NCBI GenBank assembly: GCA_018384065.1
Contig: JAHAYL010000002.1
Coordinates: forward strand, 20,320-84,319
Source: Oxalobacter sp.
GTDB taxonomy: Bacteria; Pseudomonadota; Gammaproteobacteria; Burkholderiales; Burkholderiaceae_D
DNA: 64,000 nucleotides
Direction of reading: 5' to 3'
Under the pieces are notes generated by a model, which saw nothing but the letters and a program-made list of their open reading frames with translations, was not told the DNA's origin and made no database searches. The translations under genes were made by a program, and so were the position numbers. Below are positions 19,641-29,920 of the stretch, one piece after another (position 1 is the first letter of the stretch; each line of letters opens with the position of its first letter).

Positions 19641-21149
19641 CTAATCCGGAGGTGACCTACCTGCCTGTCCTGTATCTTTGACCGGCTCTTCTTGCCGCTG
19701 TACTGGATTGTCCCTGCCTGTATCTGTATTGCCGGCAGGCATTCCTTCCGGATGGCTGGCACCGGTCAAAGGTTTCCCGGCATCCATTGCTTTCCCGTCT
19801 TTCCGGTTTTCCTTTTCCTTCCCGGTTACAGCAGGTTTCTCAAACCTCAAAGCCAATTTATGGTAGAACGATGCTGGACATACCACCTTTGAGACAAAAT
19901 TCGCAATCAGTGAGACGGCAATCATCGGCATCAGCAGCTCATAACTGCCTGTGATTTCCACCGAAATCACAAAAGCCGTCAACGGGGACTGTGTCAGGCC
20001 TGAAAGATATGCCACCATCACCAGGATAATCAATGCACGATGTGGAGCAATGTCTGGCAAGACATGGGAAACCATATCCCCAAGACCACCACCAACAGCC
20101 AAGGTCGGCGCAAACAGCCCGCCAGGAAGCCCGCATAATGCGGAAAGCAATGTCCCGGCAAATTTTGCAGGTCCATAGAACCAGACATGTGTCGCGGCAT
20201 CGTTCTCCAAAGCCATTTTTGTCGGGACATAGCCTGTGCCATTGACCAAGCCGTCTGTCGCCAGGCTCAGGCAAGCCATAAGCAGTCCACATACTGCTGC
20301 AAAAGCCATCGGATGGTGTGTCAGTATCCGTCTCAGCCTTTCCGGCAACCCATCTGGTGTTTTCTGCGCCAAAAGGCTGAAAACCCCTCCAAACAATCCA
20401 CCGACAACCCCGCAGACCAGAATCGCGGGGATATGTGTTACAAAATCCAGCTCAACATGGTATTTTCCGAAATAGGTGTAACTGCCCATGATGACCAAAG
20501 ACACCAGTCCTGACATCAATACAGTGAAAATTGTCTGGTTATGTCCCCGGTACACATACTTTTTCGCCATTTCTTCCATGGCAAACATGATTCCGCCGAT
20601 AGGCGTATTGAACGTTGCTGCAATCCCGGCGGCACCTCCTGCCAACACCAGCATCTGACGGTGTTCCGCCCTTTTCAGCGTGCCATAGCCGAAGAATATG
20701 TGCATGATCGACCCGCCAATCTGCACCATTGGACCCTCGTGGCCAATCGAAGCCCCGATAACCAATCCGCCTATCAACAGCAGGATACGGCCAATGACAA
20801 TTCGGACGGAAAGCAGGTTTGATTTTTTCGTGCCATCATGGTCCTCCAGCACCGCGATTGCCTGTGGAATCCCACTACCCTGCGTCCCTGGGAAAAAACG
20901 GCGGCTTACAAAAATCAGCAAGGCATAGCCAACAGGCATATAGACAATGGCACCCCACCCCAGATGACTGGAAATCCATCGATTGATTTCATAGCAGACA
21001 GTACTGATGTTTGCCATGCTGACACCGGCAATACCAATCAGCAACGGTGCCAGTATCCAGGTCACCATCTGCCGCCATGTGCGGGCTGTCTTCTGCGCAA
21101 GAACCCGCCTGTCATGCTTCGAGGATGGGTCAAAATGAGGAAAAGACAT
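19641..21149 (-). CDS. ClC-family chloride channel or chloride/proton antiporter
   Basis: A 502-residue integral membrane protein. The family signatures are GTQGSGIPQAIA, ASIGHEGPMVQIGG (the usual GREGP with His for Arg) and GLPGGLFAPTLAVGGGLG. About ten to twelve membrane helices are visible. Members exchange chloride and protons across the inner membrane, often for acid resistance or ion balance. The C-terminus beyond about residue 430 is polar and low in complexity (ending AGRSPPD), with no CBS domains. It is convergent with fur; no neighbour explains its role. Confidence 0.92.
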   Translation of the reverse strand: MSFPHFDPSSKHDRRVLAQKTARTWRQMVTWILAPLLIGIAGVSMANISTVCYEINRWISSHLGWGAIVYMPVGYALLIFVSRRFFPGTQGSGIPQAIAVLEDHDGTKKSNLLSVRIVIGRILLLIGGLVIGASIGHEGPMVQIGGSIMHIFFGYGTLKRAEHRQMLVLAGGAAGIAATFNTPIGGIMFAMEEMAKKYVYRGHNQTIFTVLMSGLVSLVIMGSYTYFGKYHVELDFVTHIPAILVCGVVGGLFGGVFSLLAQKTPDGLPERLRRILTHHPMAFAAVCGLLMACLSLATDGLVNGTGYVPTKMALENDAATHVWFYGPAKFAGTLLSALCGLPGGLFAPTLAVGGGLGDMVSHVLPDIAPHRALIILVMVAYLSGLTQSPLTAFVISVEITGSYELLMPMIAVSLIANFVSKVVCPASFYHKLALRFEKPAVTGKEKENRKDGKAMDAGKPLTGASHPEGMPAGNTDTGRDNPVQRQEEPVKDTGQAGRSPPD

Positions 21150-21248
21150 GATTCAATCAGCCAGGACCTGTTCAGGAATGTCTATTCTATCGTACAAAAC
21201 CGTATCAGGCATGACCTCCCCAAAGTGTAAACAGGTCTTTCCCAGCAT

Positions 21249-21282
21249 AAAAAAAGGCCCGCGGACTGTTGATCCGCAGGCC
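21249..21282 (-). terminator. Intrinsic terminator of groESL
   Basis: Read leftward, GGCCTGCGGA and TCCGCGGGCC form a 10 bp stem with one mismatch, followed by seven T. It begins 35 bases after the groEL stop codon. Confidence 0.92.
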
Positions 21283-21316
21283 TTCATCTTGAATGGGTAA
21301 ACCCATGGAGGGATGA

Positions 21317-22972
<1,656 letters not shown>

Positions 22973-23021
22973 CTAAAATCTTTTGATACGATGGATTTCT
23001 GACTTGCAGACCAAACAGCCG

Positions 23022-23312
23022 TTACTGTTCGATAATAGCCATGACATCGGATTCACGCATGACGAGCAGTTCTTCGCCATCAACCTTTACTGCCTGACCG
23101 GAATATTTGCCGAACAGGACAAAATCACCGACCTTGACATCAAGAGGCAGCACCTTGCCGTCTTCCAGCACCTTGCCATTCCCGACAGCCAGAACCTCAC
23201 CCTGGTCTGGTTTTTCTGCGGCGGCATCCGGAATGATCAGACCAGATGCCGTTGTGGTTGTCTGTTCAACGCGTTTGATGATGATACGGTCTTGCAAAGG
23301 ACGAAGTTTCAT
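23022..23312 (-). CDS. groES: Co-chaperonin GroES
   Basis: A 96-residue protein, [26 protein letters not shown], with the mobile-loop region and the C-terminal [18 protein letters not shown] typical of GroES. It caps the GroEL ring. It is the first gene of the groESL operon; a CIRCE element and promoter lie about 100-150 bases upstream. Confidence 0.97.
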   Translation of the reverse strand: MKLRPLQDRIIIKRVEQTTTTASGLIIPDAAAEKPDQGEVLAVGNGKVLEDGKVLPLDVKVGDFVLFGKYSGQAVKVDGEELLVMRESDVMAIIEQ

Positions 23313-23409
23313 AACAATTCCTTATAAAATCTATCTGGTTAATCCACCCGGTCATGCCGCGTGGACGGGTATTTTTCCTTCAATCAAAGAACAGGAACAG
23401 AGGCTGTTG

Positions 23410-23436
23410 TTAGCACTCTCCCTTAACGAGTGCTAA
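23410..23436. promoter_or_regulatory. CIRCE operator of groESL
   Basis: The sequence TTAGCACTC-N9-GAGTGCTAA is an exact match to the CIRCE consensus bound by HrcA. It lies at and just after the predicted transcription start of groES, so HrcA binding would block initiation. The C-terminal part of hrcA is at the left edge of this window. Confidence 0.97.
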
Positions 23437-23464
23437 GTATATGGGCGGGACTTTGGGATTTCAA
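23436..23464 (-). promoter_or_regulatory. groESL promoter with overlapping sigma-70 and sigma-32 elements
   Basis: Read leftward, TTGAAA and TATACT are 17 bases apart, a near-ideal housekeeping promoter. The same stretch also reads CTTGAAA, 13 bases, CCCATAT, which fits the heat-shock sigma-32 consensus. The -10 element touches the CIRCE operator. Two modes of control, repression by HrcA and activation by a heat-shock sigma factor, are therefore possible. Confidence 0.8.
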
Positions 23465-23523
23465 GGGCAACAGGAAAATAAATTTCCAATGCCATTCATC
23501 TTTGTTTCCATAGAAATGGCATC

Positions 23524-23574
23524 AAAAAAGGACGGACCTCCCAACGGTGCTGGGATGCCTGCCCTTTTCAATTC
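23524..23574 (-). terminator. Probable terminator of the feo operon
   Basis: Read leftward, a stem around ATCCCA and TGGGAG, extended by imperfect pairing of GGCAGG with GTCC, is followed by six T. It lies about 20 bases past the last feo-associated gene. Confidence 0.6.
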
Positions 23575-23590
23575 CCAAACAAATGGGAAA

Positions 23591-23833
23591 TCACTGTTGT
23601 CCAAGTCCATCGAGATGATCCTGTGCTTTTCCACAGCAGCAACAGGATGAAGATGATGAGACATCTTCCTTCCCAGGTTTCTGATGGGACTGGCAAGACA
23701 TGCCTGCACTGCAACCGCAATCGCAGCTGCTGGAGCAGAAAGCTGACTTGCCCTGCCGGACCTTACGGATTATATTGAAGATGATCAATGCAACAACAAT
23801 CACCAACCCGCCGCCGACAATAACCGTTCCCAT
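23591..23833 (-). CDS. FeoB-associated Cys-rich membrane protein
   Basis: An 80-residue protein with one membrane helix (GTVIVGGGLVIVVALIIFNII, about residues 2-22), a basic stretch (RKVRQGKSAF) and then a cysteine-rich tail (CSSSCDCGCSAGMSCQ and SSCCCCGKAQ). This layout is that of the small proteins found beside FeoB (FeoB_associated family). A role in ferrous iron uptake or iron transfer is likely, the mechanism is unknown. It is the second of two such genes placed in tandem after feoB. Confidence 0.85.
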   Translation of the reverse strand: MGTVIVGGGLVIVVALIIFNIIRKVRQGKSAFCSSSCDCGCSAGMSCQSHQKPGKEDVSSSSSCCCCGKAQDHLDGLGQQ

Positions 23834-23848
23834 GACGGTTCCTCCTTT

Positions 23849-24064
23849 TCAGGGAATCCGCTTATAAAAACGGATTGCCTTTTCTTTGACAACGGACTGA
23901 CCGGCAGTCACATTCCCGGATTGACAGATGGCATTCGCGCCACAGGCATTGCAACTGACACCATCACAGAGGATGGATTTCCCTTGGCGGTATCTACGGA
24001 CCATGCTGAGGATGACCAACCCAACAACAATCACCAATCCGCCGCCGACAATGATGGTTCCCAC
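23849..24064 (-). CDS. FeoB-associated Cys-rich membrane protein, first copy
   Basis: About 71 residues from the GTG at 24064, chosen because it has AGGGGGAA directly upstream and gives GTIIVGGGLVIVVGLVILSM at the N-terminus, aligned with its neighbour; upstream in-frame codons overlap feoB. One membrane helix is followed by RRYRQGKSILCDGVSCNACG and CQSGN. It differs from the second copy in having fewer cysteines. It starts 17 bases after feoB and is probably cotranscribed with it. Confidence 0.8.
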   Translation of the reverse strand: MGTIIVGGGLVIVVGLVILSMVRRYRQGKSILCDGVSCNACGANAICQSGNVTAGQSVVKEKAIRFYKRIP

Positions 24065-24080
24065 GCTATTCCCCCTACCG

Positions 24081-26231
24081 TCAAGATGCCTGCTGTCCTT
24101 CACTGACCACTTTCACCGCTTTCTCAACATACCCCTTACGGAAAAGCATGTAAACGGCAAAGACGACCAATGCACAGGCAACCGCTGTCCAGAATCCGAA
24201 CAATCCTGTTGTGAGCCACATACCGATCTGATAGAAGCAGAGGACGGTACACCAAGCGAAAACACATTGGTAGCCGATGGCGAACAGGAACCATTTCCAG
24301 TTGTTCATTTCGCGGCGGATTGCACCCATTGCGGCAAAACACGGCGCACACAGCAGGTTGAAAACCAGCATGGACCAAGCGGACAACCAGGTATAGTTGG
24401 CAGCAAGCTGTGCCCAGATTTCATCTCCGGCTTCTTCGACTTCCTCAAAACCATACAGGATGCCAAAGGTGCCAACCAGGTTTTCTTTTGCAATCAGACC
24501 TGTGATGGTCGCGACAACCGCTTTCCAGTCTCCCCAGCCAAGTGGCGTAAACAGCCAGTTCACACCATTACCGACCGCCGCCAGGACACTGTCTTCCATA
24601 TCTTCAACCATACCCCATCCGCCTTCTGCCCATCCATAAGTAGACATGAACCAGATAAGGATGGTGGACAGCAGGATGATGGTGCCTGCCTTCTTGATGA
24701 AACTGGAACCACGTTCCCAAGTCGTCCGGGCAAGCGTACCGATACGCGGGAAACGGTAAGGCGGCAGCTCCATAACGAAAGGAGCGGGATCACCGGCAAA
24801 AATCCGGGTTTTCTTCAGGATGATCCCTGAGATGATAATAGCTGCGATGCCCGTGAAATAAGCCGCTGGTGCCACCCACCAGGCACCGTTGAAGACTGCA
24901 CCCGCAAACATCGCAATGATTGGCAACTTCGCACTGCATGGTATGAATGTCGTGGTCATGACAGTCATACGACGGTCTGCCTCGTTCTCAATGGTCCTTG
25001 ATGCCATCACCCCGGGAATACCGCAACCGGTACCAATCAGGATTGGAATGAACGATTTTCCGGACAGTCCGAACTTATGGAAAATACGGTCGAGGATGAA
25101 TGCAACCCGCGCCATATAGCCACAGGATTCAACGATACCCAGCATGATGAAAAGCAGAAGGATCTGGGGAACAAACCCCAAGACAGCACCGACACCGGCA
25201 ACAATCCCATCAAGAATCAGGCCTGACAGCCATTCATCGACCTCCATGCTTTCCAGCCATCCCCCGACAGCTTCCGGAACCATTTCACCAAAGAACTCAT
25301 CATTGACCCAATCAGTGATGAATTCACCCAGAGAATGCATCGCCACATAATAGATGCCGGTAATCACCATGATGAATATCGGCAATGCCAGGAAACGGTT
25401 GGTGACAATCCGGTCAATCTTATCGGAAGTGGAAACCTGCTTCGGTGCCGCATGCAGGCTGGCGGAAACCAGCTTGCCAACCCATTCATAACGTTCCATG
25501 GACATGATGCTTTCGCTGTCATTGTCCAGTTCCTCTTCGCAGGTGATGATGTCCTTTTCGATATGCGCAACCTGTTCAGGCGTCAGTCCCAGTTTATCCG
25601 CAATCTTCCTGTCGCGTTCAAACAGGCGGATGGCATACCAATGCTGGATATTTTCAGGCTGGTCATGCAAGACGGCTTCCTCAATATGTGCCAGTGCATG
25701 TTCCAAAGCGCCGCTGTAATGATGACGGGCGACTTTCGGCCTGTTGCCTGCTGCCTGCAGGACCTGGCCAACCGCCTCTTCAATCCCGGTTTCCTCCAAT
25801 GCAGAAATGGCGACAACCGGACAACCCAACCTCTCAGAAAGGGTTCCTACATCAAGGATATCGCCATTCTTTTTCAGCAGGTCAAACATGTTGACTGCAA
25901 CAACAACCGGCAATCCCAGTTCAATAAGCTGGGTTGTGAGGTACAGGTTGCGCTCAAGATTGGTCCCGTCAACGATATTCAGGATAACTTCCGGTTTTTC
26001 ATCGACCAAATAGGTCCGGGCTATGATTTCTTCAGGGGAATAAGGGGAAAGGGAATAAATACCCGGCAGGTCCGTCACGGAGATATCAGGATGTCCTTTC
26101 AGACGGCCTTCTTTTTTCTCAACAGTGACTCCAGGCCAGTTGCCGACAGACTGGCGTAGGCCTGTCAAGGCATTGAACAGCGTTGTCTTGCCGCAGTTTG
26201 GATTCCCGGCAAGCGCAATACGGATACTCAT
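24081..26231 (-). CDS. feoB: Ferrous iron transporter FeoB
   Basis: A 716-residue inner-membrane protein. The N-terminal G domain has GNPNCGKTTLFNALTG (G1, about residues 9-24), DLPGIYSLSPYSPEE (G3) and VAVNMFDLL (G4); a helical GDI-like region follows, and the C-terminal half holds the membrane helices with the gate motifs GTGCGIPGVMASRTI and FIPCSAKLPII. It takes up Fe2+ under anaerobic or acidic conditions. The operon order feoA-feoA-feoB plus two Cys-rich genes is complete here. Fur control is expected, but I could not point to a clear Fur box. Confidence 0.97.
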   Translation of the reverse strand: MSIRIALAGNPNCGKTTLFNALTGLRQSVGNWPGVTVEKKEGRLKGHPDISVTDLPGIYSLSPYSPEEIIARTYLVDEKPEVILNIVDGTNLERNLYLTTQLIELGLPVVVAVNMFDLLKKNGDILDVGTLSERLGCPVVAISALEETGIEEAVGQVLQAAGNRPKVARHHYSGALEHALAHIEEAVLHDQPENIQHWYAIRLFERDRKIADKLGLTPEQVAHIEKDIITCEEELDNDSESIMSMERYEWVGKLVSASLHAAPKQVSTSDKIDRIVTNRFLALPIFIMVITGIYYVAMHSLGEFITDWVNDEFFGEMVPEAVGGWLESMEVDEWLSGLILDGIVAGVGAVLGFVPQILLLFIMLGIVESCGYMARVAFILDRIFHKFGLSGKSFIPILIGTGCGIPGVMASRTIENEADRRMTVMTTTFIPCSAKLPIIAMFAGAVFNGAWWVAPAAYFTGIAAIIISGIILKKTRIFAGDPAPFVMELPPYRFPRIGTLARTTWERGSSFIKKAGTIILLSTILIWFMSTYGWAEGGWGMVEDMEDSVLAAVGNGVNWLFTPLGWGDWKAVVATITGLIAKENLVGTFGILYGFEEVEEAGDEIWAQLAANYTWLSAWSMLVFNLLCAPCFAAMGAIRREMNNWKWFLFAIGYQCVFAWCTVLCFYQIGMWLTTGLFGFWTAVACALVVFAVYMLFRKGYVEKAVKVVSEGQQAS

Positions 26232-26266
26232 GTTTTTGCTTTACAGATAAAAAACTGACAGGCCTT

Positions 26267-26500
26267 CTATTCCTCAACTTCAATCATCCCAGCATCCGCT
26301 GACCTGAAAGAAAGCTGATAATTCCTGACAGAAACCTCAATCGGGTCTCCCAAAGGCGCAACCTTGACCACTTGGATGGAAACACCTTTGATGATACCCA
26401 TATCCATCATCCGACGGCGGGTCGCCCCTTCACCATGAAGCCTCTTCACGGTAACGGTCTCACCAACTGCAACATCTTTCAGGGTCCTCATACCTGTCAT
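26267..26500 (-). CDS. feoA: FeoA-domain protein
   Basis: A 77-residue SH3-like protein: MRTLKDVAVGETVTVKRLHG, then RRRMMDMGIIKGVSIQVVKVAPLGDPIEV and NYQLSFRSADAGMIEV. It matches FeoA, a cytoplasmic partner that supports FeoB. Its ATG overlaps the stop of the previous feoA-like gene by four bases (ATGA). An in-frame ATG three codons further in is an alternative start. Confidence 0.93.
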   Translation of the reverse strand: MTGMRTLKDVAVGETVTVKRLHGEGATRRRMMDMGIIKGVSIQVVKVAPLGDPIEVSVRNYQLSFRSADAGMIEVEE

Positions 26501-26718
26501 TCCTTTGAAACCAGAATGTGTCCAGTCACATCCTTGCCAAGCGCAATACGGGAATCCTTGACTTTGACAATCAAGCTGCCGTTCATATCACTCACGACCG
26601 TAATCACCTCACCAACCGAAAAACCCAGGTTTTCCAGAAAACGCCTGGTTTCTTCCTTGCCGGTAATCCGTCCAATCCTCAAGGGGCTTCCTTTTTCTGC
26701 AAGCAACAGAGGTAACAT
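26497..26718 (-). CDS. Second FeoA-domain protein, first gene of the feo operon
   Basis: From the ATG at 26718, with GGAGGAG just upstream, the product has 73 residues (MLPLLLAEKGSPLRIGRITG). It carries GKEETRRFLENLGFSVGEVI and SRIALGKDVTGHILVS, the FeoA fold, but is more divergent than the second copy. Two FeoA proteins in a row are found in several anaerobes. An AT-rich TATAAT lies at 26743-26748 in the leader, leftward, and probably belongs to the operon promoter. Confidence 0.88.
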   Translation of the reverse strand: MLPLLLAEKGSPLRIGRITGKEETRRFLENLGFSVGEVITVVSDMNGSLIVKVKDSRIALGKDVTGHILVSKE

Positions 26719-26825
26719 CCATACTCCTCCAGTCAAACAGATATTATAAACCAAGCTCCATCAAGAAACCCTTATAAGAACTATGCTGGACAGTGTTTCA
26801 TTGCCATCAGGAAACCCGTTTCCAA

Positions 26826-27938
26826 TCAGAAGTTATGGGTAATCCCGAACTGGACACCGGTCATTGAATCAGTTGCCACACCATTGTTGTTGTAGATGGA
26901 ACCGACATCATCATTGCTGCTGTCGGTATAGGACACCATCCCGTACAGCTGGGTGCGTTTGGACAGGTCATAGGTATAGCCCAACGCATACTTGTTGGCA
27001 TTCCCGCCCTTGAGATAATCGTTGCCATCCATCAAAGCACGGTTGTAGGCGAACTTGACGGTGCTTGCGCCAAACCCATAAGCCAGGCCGATTTCCCATT
27101 CCTGCTGCTGGATACCCGTGCTTTCAACAAAATCATCCCCTTCGCCGAGACGCCAGTCACCCAGGTCCTTGACCTGGGATTTCTGATACCCCAGGGAAAC
27201 CCGGAAATCCCCGATGGAATAGGCGCCACCGACGTTCCAGACCCAGGATTTATCTGAATCTGCGACACGGGTGAAGTTGGCCGTCAGGAACAGGTCATCA
27301 TTGTCATAACGCAGGGAAACCCCGAACCCGTCATTCCTGATTCCCCGTTTATGGGAGAACGTGCCATCGTCATTCTCAACCCGCTGATGGGAATCGGTTC
27401 CCAAGGTATAGGTTGCCCCGAAAGAGAAACCGGACCACTCCGGTGAGTCATAGCGGAGGGTGTTGGAAATCTGTTCGGAACGGGTCAGGTTGTACTTCGC
27501 CAGACCAGAACCCGTTGACAGTTGTTCAAACGGGTCGATTTCCTTGAAATACTCGACGGACATCTCATTGACGCGCCCAAGGCGGATATGACCGAAATCA
27601 CCCTTGATGCCGACATTGGCGGCACCAAGCCAGTCAATATGCCGTTCCCCTTTTAGCCGGGCAGCCAAGGTATCATGGAACCCTTCACTTTCTTTATAGC
27701 CACCGTCGTAGAGTTGGAACTGCTTTTCCAACTGGAAGGTCGCCTTATAGCCACCGCCAAGGTCTTCAGTCCCCTTGAAGCCGATGACATTGTCTTCATT
27801 CTCTTCCATCCGGGTATCTGTGCCGGTTTCCTTGACATAACCGGTATCGACAGTCCCGTAAATCCGGACATTGGTCTGTGCATAAGCCGCTGTGCCGGCA
27901 AGGGTCAGCAGGGCAGCAACGAGTATTTTCTTGTTCAT
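26826..27938 (-). CDS. Gram-negative outer-membrane porin
   Basis: A 370-residue porin of the betaproteobacterial type. The signal peptide MNKKILVAALLTLAGTAAYA precedes QTNVRIYGTVDTGYV, the first strand of the barrel; the protein ends with GVQFGITHNF, the C-terminal aromatic needed for insertion by the Bam complex. The internal DNVIGFKGTEDLGGGYKATFQLE and the LGRVNE-like loop 3 region are typical. It forms a diffusion pore for small solutes. It is monocistronic; its leader spans about 295 bases without a gene. Confidence 0.95.
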   Translation of the reverse strand: MNKKILVAALLTLAGTAAYAQTNVRIYGTVDTGYVKETGTDTRMEENEDNVIGFKGTEDLGGGYKATFQLEKQFQLYDGGYKESEGFHDTLAARLKGERHIDWLGAANVGIKGDFGHIRLGRVNEMSVEYFKEIDPFEQLSTGSGLAKYNLTRSEQISNTLRYDSPEWSGFSFGATYTLGTDSHQRVENDDGTFSHKRGIRNDGFGVSLRYDNDDLFLTANFTRVADSDKSWVWNVGGAYSIGDFRVSLGYQKSQVKDLGDWRLGEGDDFVESTGIQQQEWEIGLAYGFGASTVKFAYNRALMDGNDYLKGGNANKYALGYTYDLSKRTQLYGMVSYTDSSNDDVGSIYNNNGVATDSMTGVQFGITHNF

Positions 27939-28233
27939 AATCTGTAGGGATAAAAATCAAATCAACTTTGAATCACCTGAAGGTGTTCTGGATCAGGATG
28001 CTGATATCAAACCATCAGTGAAAAGAAAAAATGTACTGGTGTTTTTCTTTGGTTCCTGATGGCAGGATGATCCCGGACCACGCATAAAATTCATTCAGTT
28101 CCTTATGCCATTGGATGATTTCCCTTTTCACTGGTGAATAGGCAGTACCTGGTTCTCAATCCATATGACATAGAGGTTTTCAGGAAATCCTTTCCCATAA
28201 GGGGGAAGGCATTCCTTGTCAATTGACATCAGG

Positions 28234-28542
28234 CTAATTGTTCATGCGGTTCCAGTCAGTGATTGGGGTTCTGGTCTGGACAATGGTGAGGCAGAGCAGG
28301 ACCATGCCTGCAAAAAGAGGAAGGATGGGAGATGGTTGTAAGGCCTGTGATGAAGGGGGGACAGTGCCTGTCTTTTCCAAGGTATGTCCTGCTTCAGCCA
28401 GGCAGGTGCAGACCACGCAATGACCGTCATCGCAATGGTGGTGGGTGCTTTCCACCAAGGGTATCAGGGACTGGAGGAATAGCAGGCAGATGATTGCCAG
28501 CATACCGGTCCACAGGGTCTTTTTCCGGAAAAAGTCAGTCAT
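28234..28542 (-). CDS. Small His/Cys-rich membrane protein, coupled to the Fur-like gene
   Basis: About 102 residues from the ATG at 28542, which overlaps the stop of the upstream Fur-family gene by 8 bases. A first membrane helix (TGMLAIICLLFLQSLIPLV) is followed by THHHCDDGHCVVCTC, a compact metal-binding-like motif expected to face the periplasm, and a second hydrophobic stretch (ILPLFAGMVLLCLTIV). The family is not one I recognise. Coupling to a metal-sensing regulator suggests a role in sensing or handling zinc or another metal. A longer in-frame start exists but runs inside the Fur-like gene. Confidence 0.65.
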   Translation of the reverse strand: MTDFFRKKTLWTGMLAIICLLFLQSLIPLVESTHHHCDDGHCVVCTCLAEAGHTLEKTGTVPPSSQALQPSPILPLFAGMVLLCLTIVQTRTPITDWNRMNN

Positions 28543-28993
28543 GATGGCATCGATTGTCCGAAAAAGAGGATGCGGTTCCAGAGGAACAGCGGTTGCATAG
28601 GCCATAGAAGACTGTCCGTGCGGGATCCAAGGCAAAATGATGTGTCTGGCTCAAATGACCGGACAGGGCTTCAATTTCTTTGCAGGTCAGATGGATCAGG
28701 ATGCCACAGTGCTCGCATTTGCAGTGAAAGCATGGCGTGTGATGATGGATATGTTTTTCTCCCAGGAATTCATAACAGTAACCTTGGCTGCCATCAATGG
28801 TGTACCGTGCAAGCAGCCCTTCTTTCAGCATACGGTCCAGATGCCGGTAGATGGTGGCTGTTGAGAGTTTTACCCCAGATTCCTGGAAATGTTTACGGAT
28901 GTCCATAGCCGTAACATGATTGGCCTCTGTGGATTTCATGTAGTCCAGCATCTGCATGAACTGCTTTGTCTGATAAGTTGAATGGGAGACCAT
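28535..28993 (-). CDS. Fur-family metalloregulator, Zur/PerR-like
   Basis: About 152 residues from the ATG at 28993. The winged helix is MLDYMKSTEANHVTAMDIRKHF and LSTATIYRHLDRMLKEGLLAR; the metal-binding part is HIHHHTPCFHCKCEHCG, then HHFALDPARTVFYGLCNRC. It is clearly different from fur at 19083. The closer pair of cysteines and the three histidines resemble zinc-type regulators, but whether it senses zinc, manganese or peroxide cannot be read from the sequence. A perfect operator-like dyad lies 18 bases before the start, suggesting autoregulation. Confidence 0.87.
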   Translation of the reverse strand: MVSHSTYQTKQFMQMLDYMKSTEANHVTAMDIRKHFQESGVKLSTATIYRHLDRMLKEGLLARYTIDGSQGYCYEFLGEKHIHHHTPCFHCKCEHCGILIHLTCKEIEALSGHLSQTHHFALDPARTVFYGLCNRCSSGTASSFSDNRCHHD

Positions 28994-29010
28994 ACCGGGG
29001 ACTGTAAATT

Positions 29011-29025
29011 TGAGAACCGTTCTCA
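29011..29025. promoter_or_regulatory. Operator-like dyad before the Fur-family gene
   Basis: TGAGAAC-C-GTTCTCA is a perfect 7-1-7 inverted repeat. Its size and spacing are those of Fur-family operators, and it overlaps the likely promoter of the 28993 gene. It is the natural candidate for the binding site of that regulator. Confidence 0.75.
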
Positions 29026-29146
29026 TATTACATGAAAGCAATAGCTGCAATCAACTGTCAAGGAACAGGTTTTCAGCGGATATGGTCAGTTATCCTGCCA
29101 AACAGCGGGAAACACAGGGAAGGGAAAAGGTCTGGTTGTTGACTGT

Positions 29147-29920
29147 TCAGCGCCTGAAGATGTCAAATGCGTTATCCGGATTGTAAGATGGTGCCTGTGT
29201 CAGGGTGAATTCAACCGTCGGGTCTGCCTGGCAGACTGTAATCAGCAGGTCTTCAGGCTGCCGCAGGGTTTTCCATTCAAAGCGGTTGTCTGCCAAGCAG
29301 TCTGTCTGCCAGAAAAGGTCGTCATGGATACCGCCATGTTTGCTGGAAAGCAGTTTGTAGCATGCTTCTTTGCGTGTCCATAGTTCATAGTAACCCCGAT
29401 GCCATTCATCAGATGGCAAGGCTGACAGCCAGGCGTTTTCATGGGCATTGAATGCGGTTTCTGCTGGTGTGGCGATTTCCCGTTCCTTGTCTACGACTTC
29501 AATATCCAGTCCTGTCAGGCGTGAGCGGCTGATGGCACAGACAGCATGGTCATAACGGTATGCCAGGCTGTAATAAAGGGGGGCCGCCAGAGGGGGCATT
29601 GCGCGCAGCTGGGGTACGTTGCTCCGGCGTTCAATCAGGGCAAGTCCGTGTATCGGACGGTCCTGCAGCCTTGAAACAGCGTATTTTGCCAGCAGCCTGC
29701 CGACCACAAACTGGATACGCCGCTGTTTCCGGCTGAGTTCACTGTAACGGATGACAGAACTTTCGTGCAGGATGCCGACGATGTCTTCCGGCATCAGGAC
29801 AGGCAGTTTCCTGATATCGAGCAGCCACAGCGAGCAGTCAGGGAGGATGTCCTGTTTCTGGACAAGGGAATCAAGCATTTCCGGTGAGAAAGGAGTGTCA
29901 GGCATAGGGTTGGCATCCAT
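29147..29920 (-). CDS. 4'-phosphopantetheinyl transferase superfamily protein
   Basis: A 257-residue protein of the Sfp type. The magnesium-binding TGLDIEVVDKER (about residues 136-147) and the catalytic WTRKEACYKL (181-190) are present. The stretch YYSLAYRYDHAVCAIS corresponds to the usual SHS region, but without the SHS histidine. It attaches phosphopantetheine to acyl-carrier or peptidyl-carrier domains. No carrier protein, polyketide or peptide synthase gene is nearby, so the substrate is unknown. It stands alone between the Fur-like gene and the Sel1 gene. Confidence 0.86.
   Translation of the reverse strand: MDANPMPDTPFSPEMLDSLVQKQDILPDCSLWLLDIRKLPVLMPEDIVGILHESSVIRYSELSRKQRRIQFVVGRLLAKYAVSRLQDRPIHGLALIERRSNVPQLRAMPPLAAPLYYSLAYRYDHAVCAISRSRLTGLDIEVVDKEREIATPAETAFNAHENAWLSALPSDEWHRGYYELWTRKEACYKLLSSKHGGIHDDLFWQTDCLADNRFEWKTLRQPEDLLITVCQADPTVEFTLTQAPSYNPDNAFDIFRR

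Noticed and set aside
28141..28233. A hairpin CCTTTCCC / GGGGAAGG after the small His/Cys-rich gene as a terminator
   Set aside because: No T-run follows on either strand, so the call is not supported.
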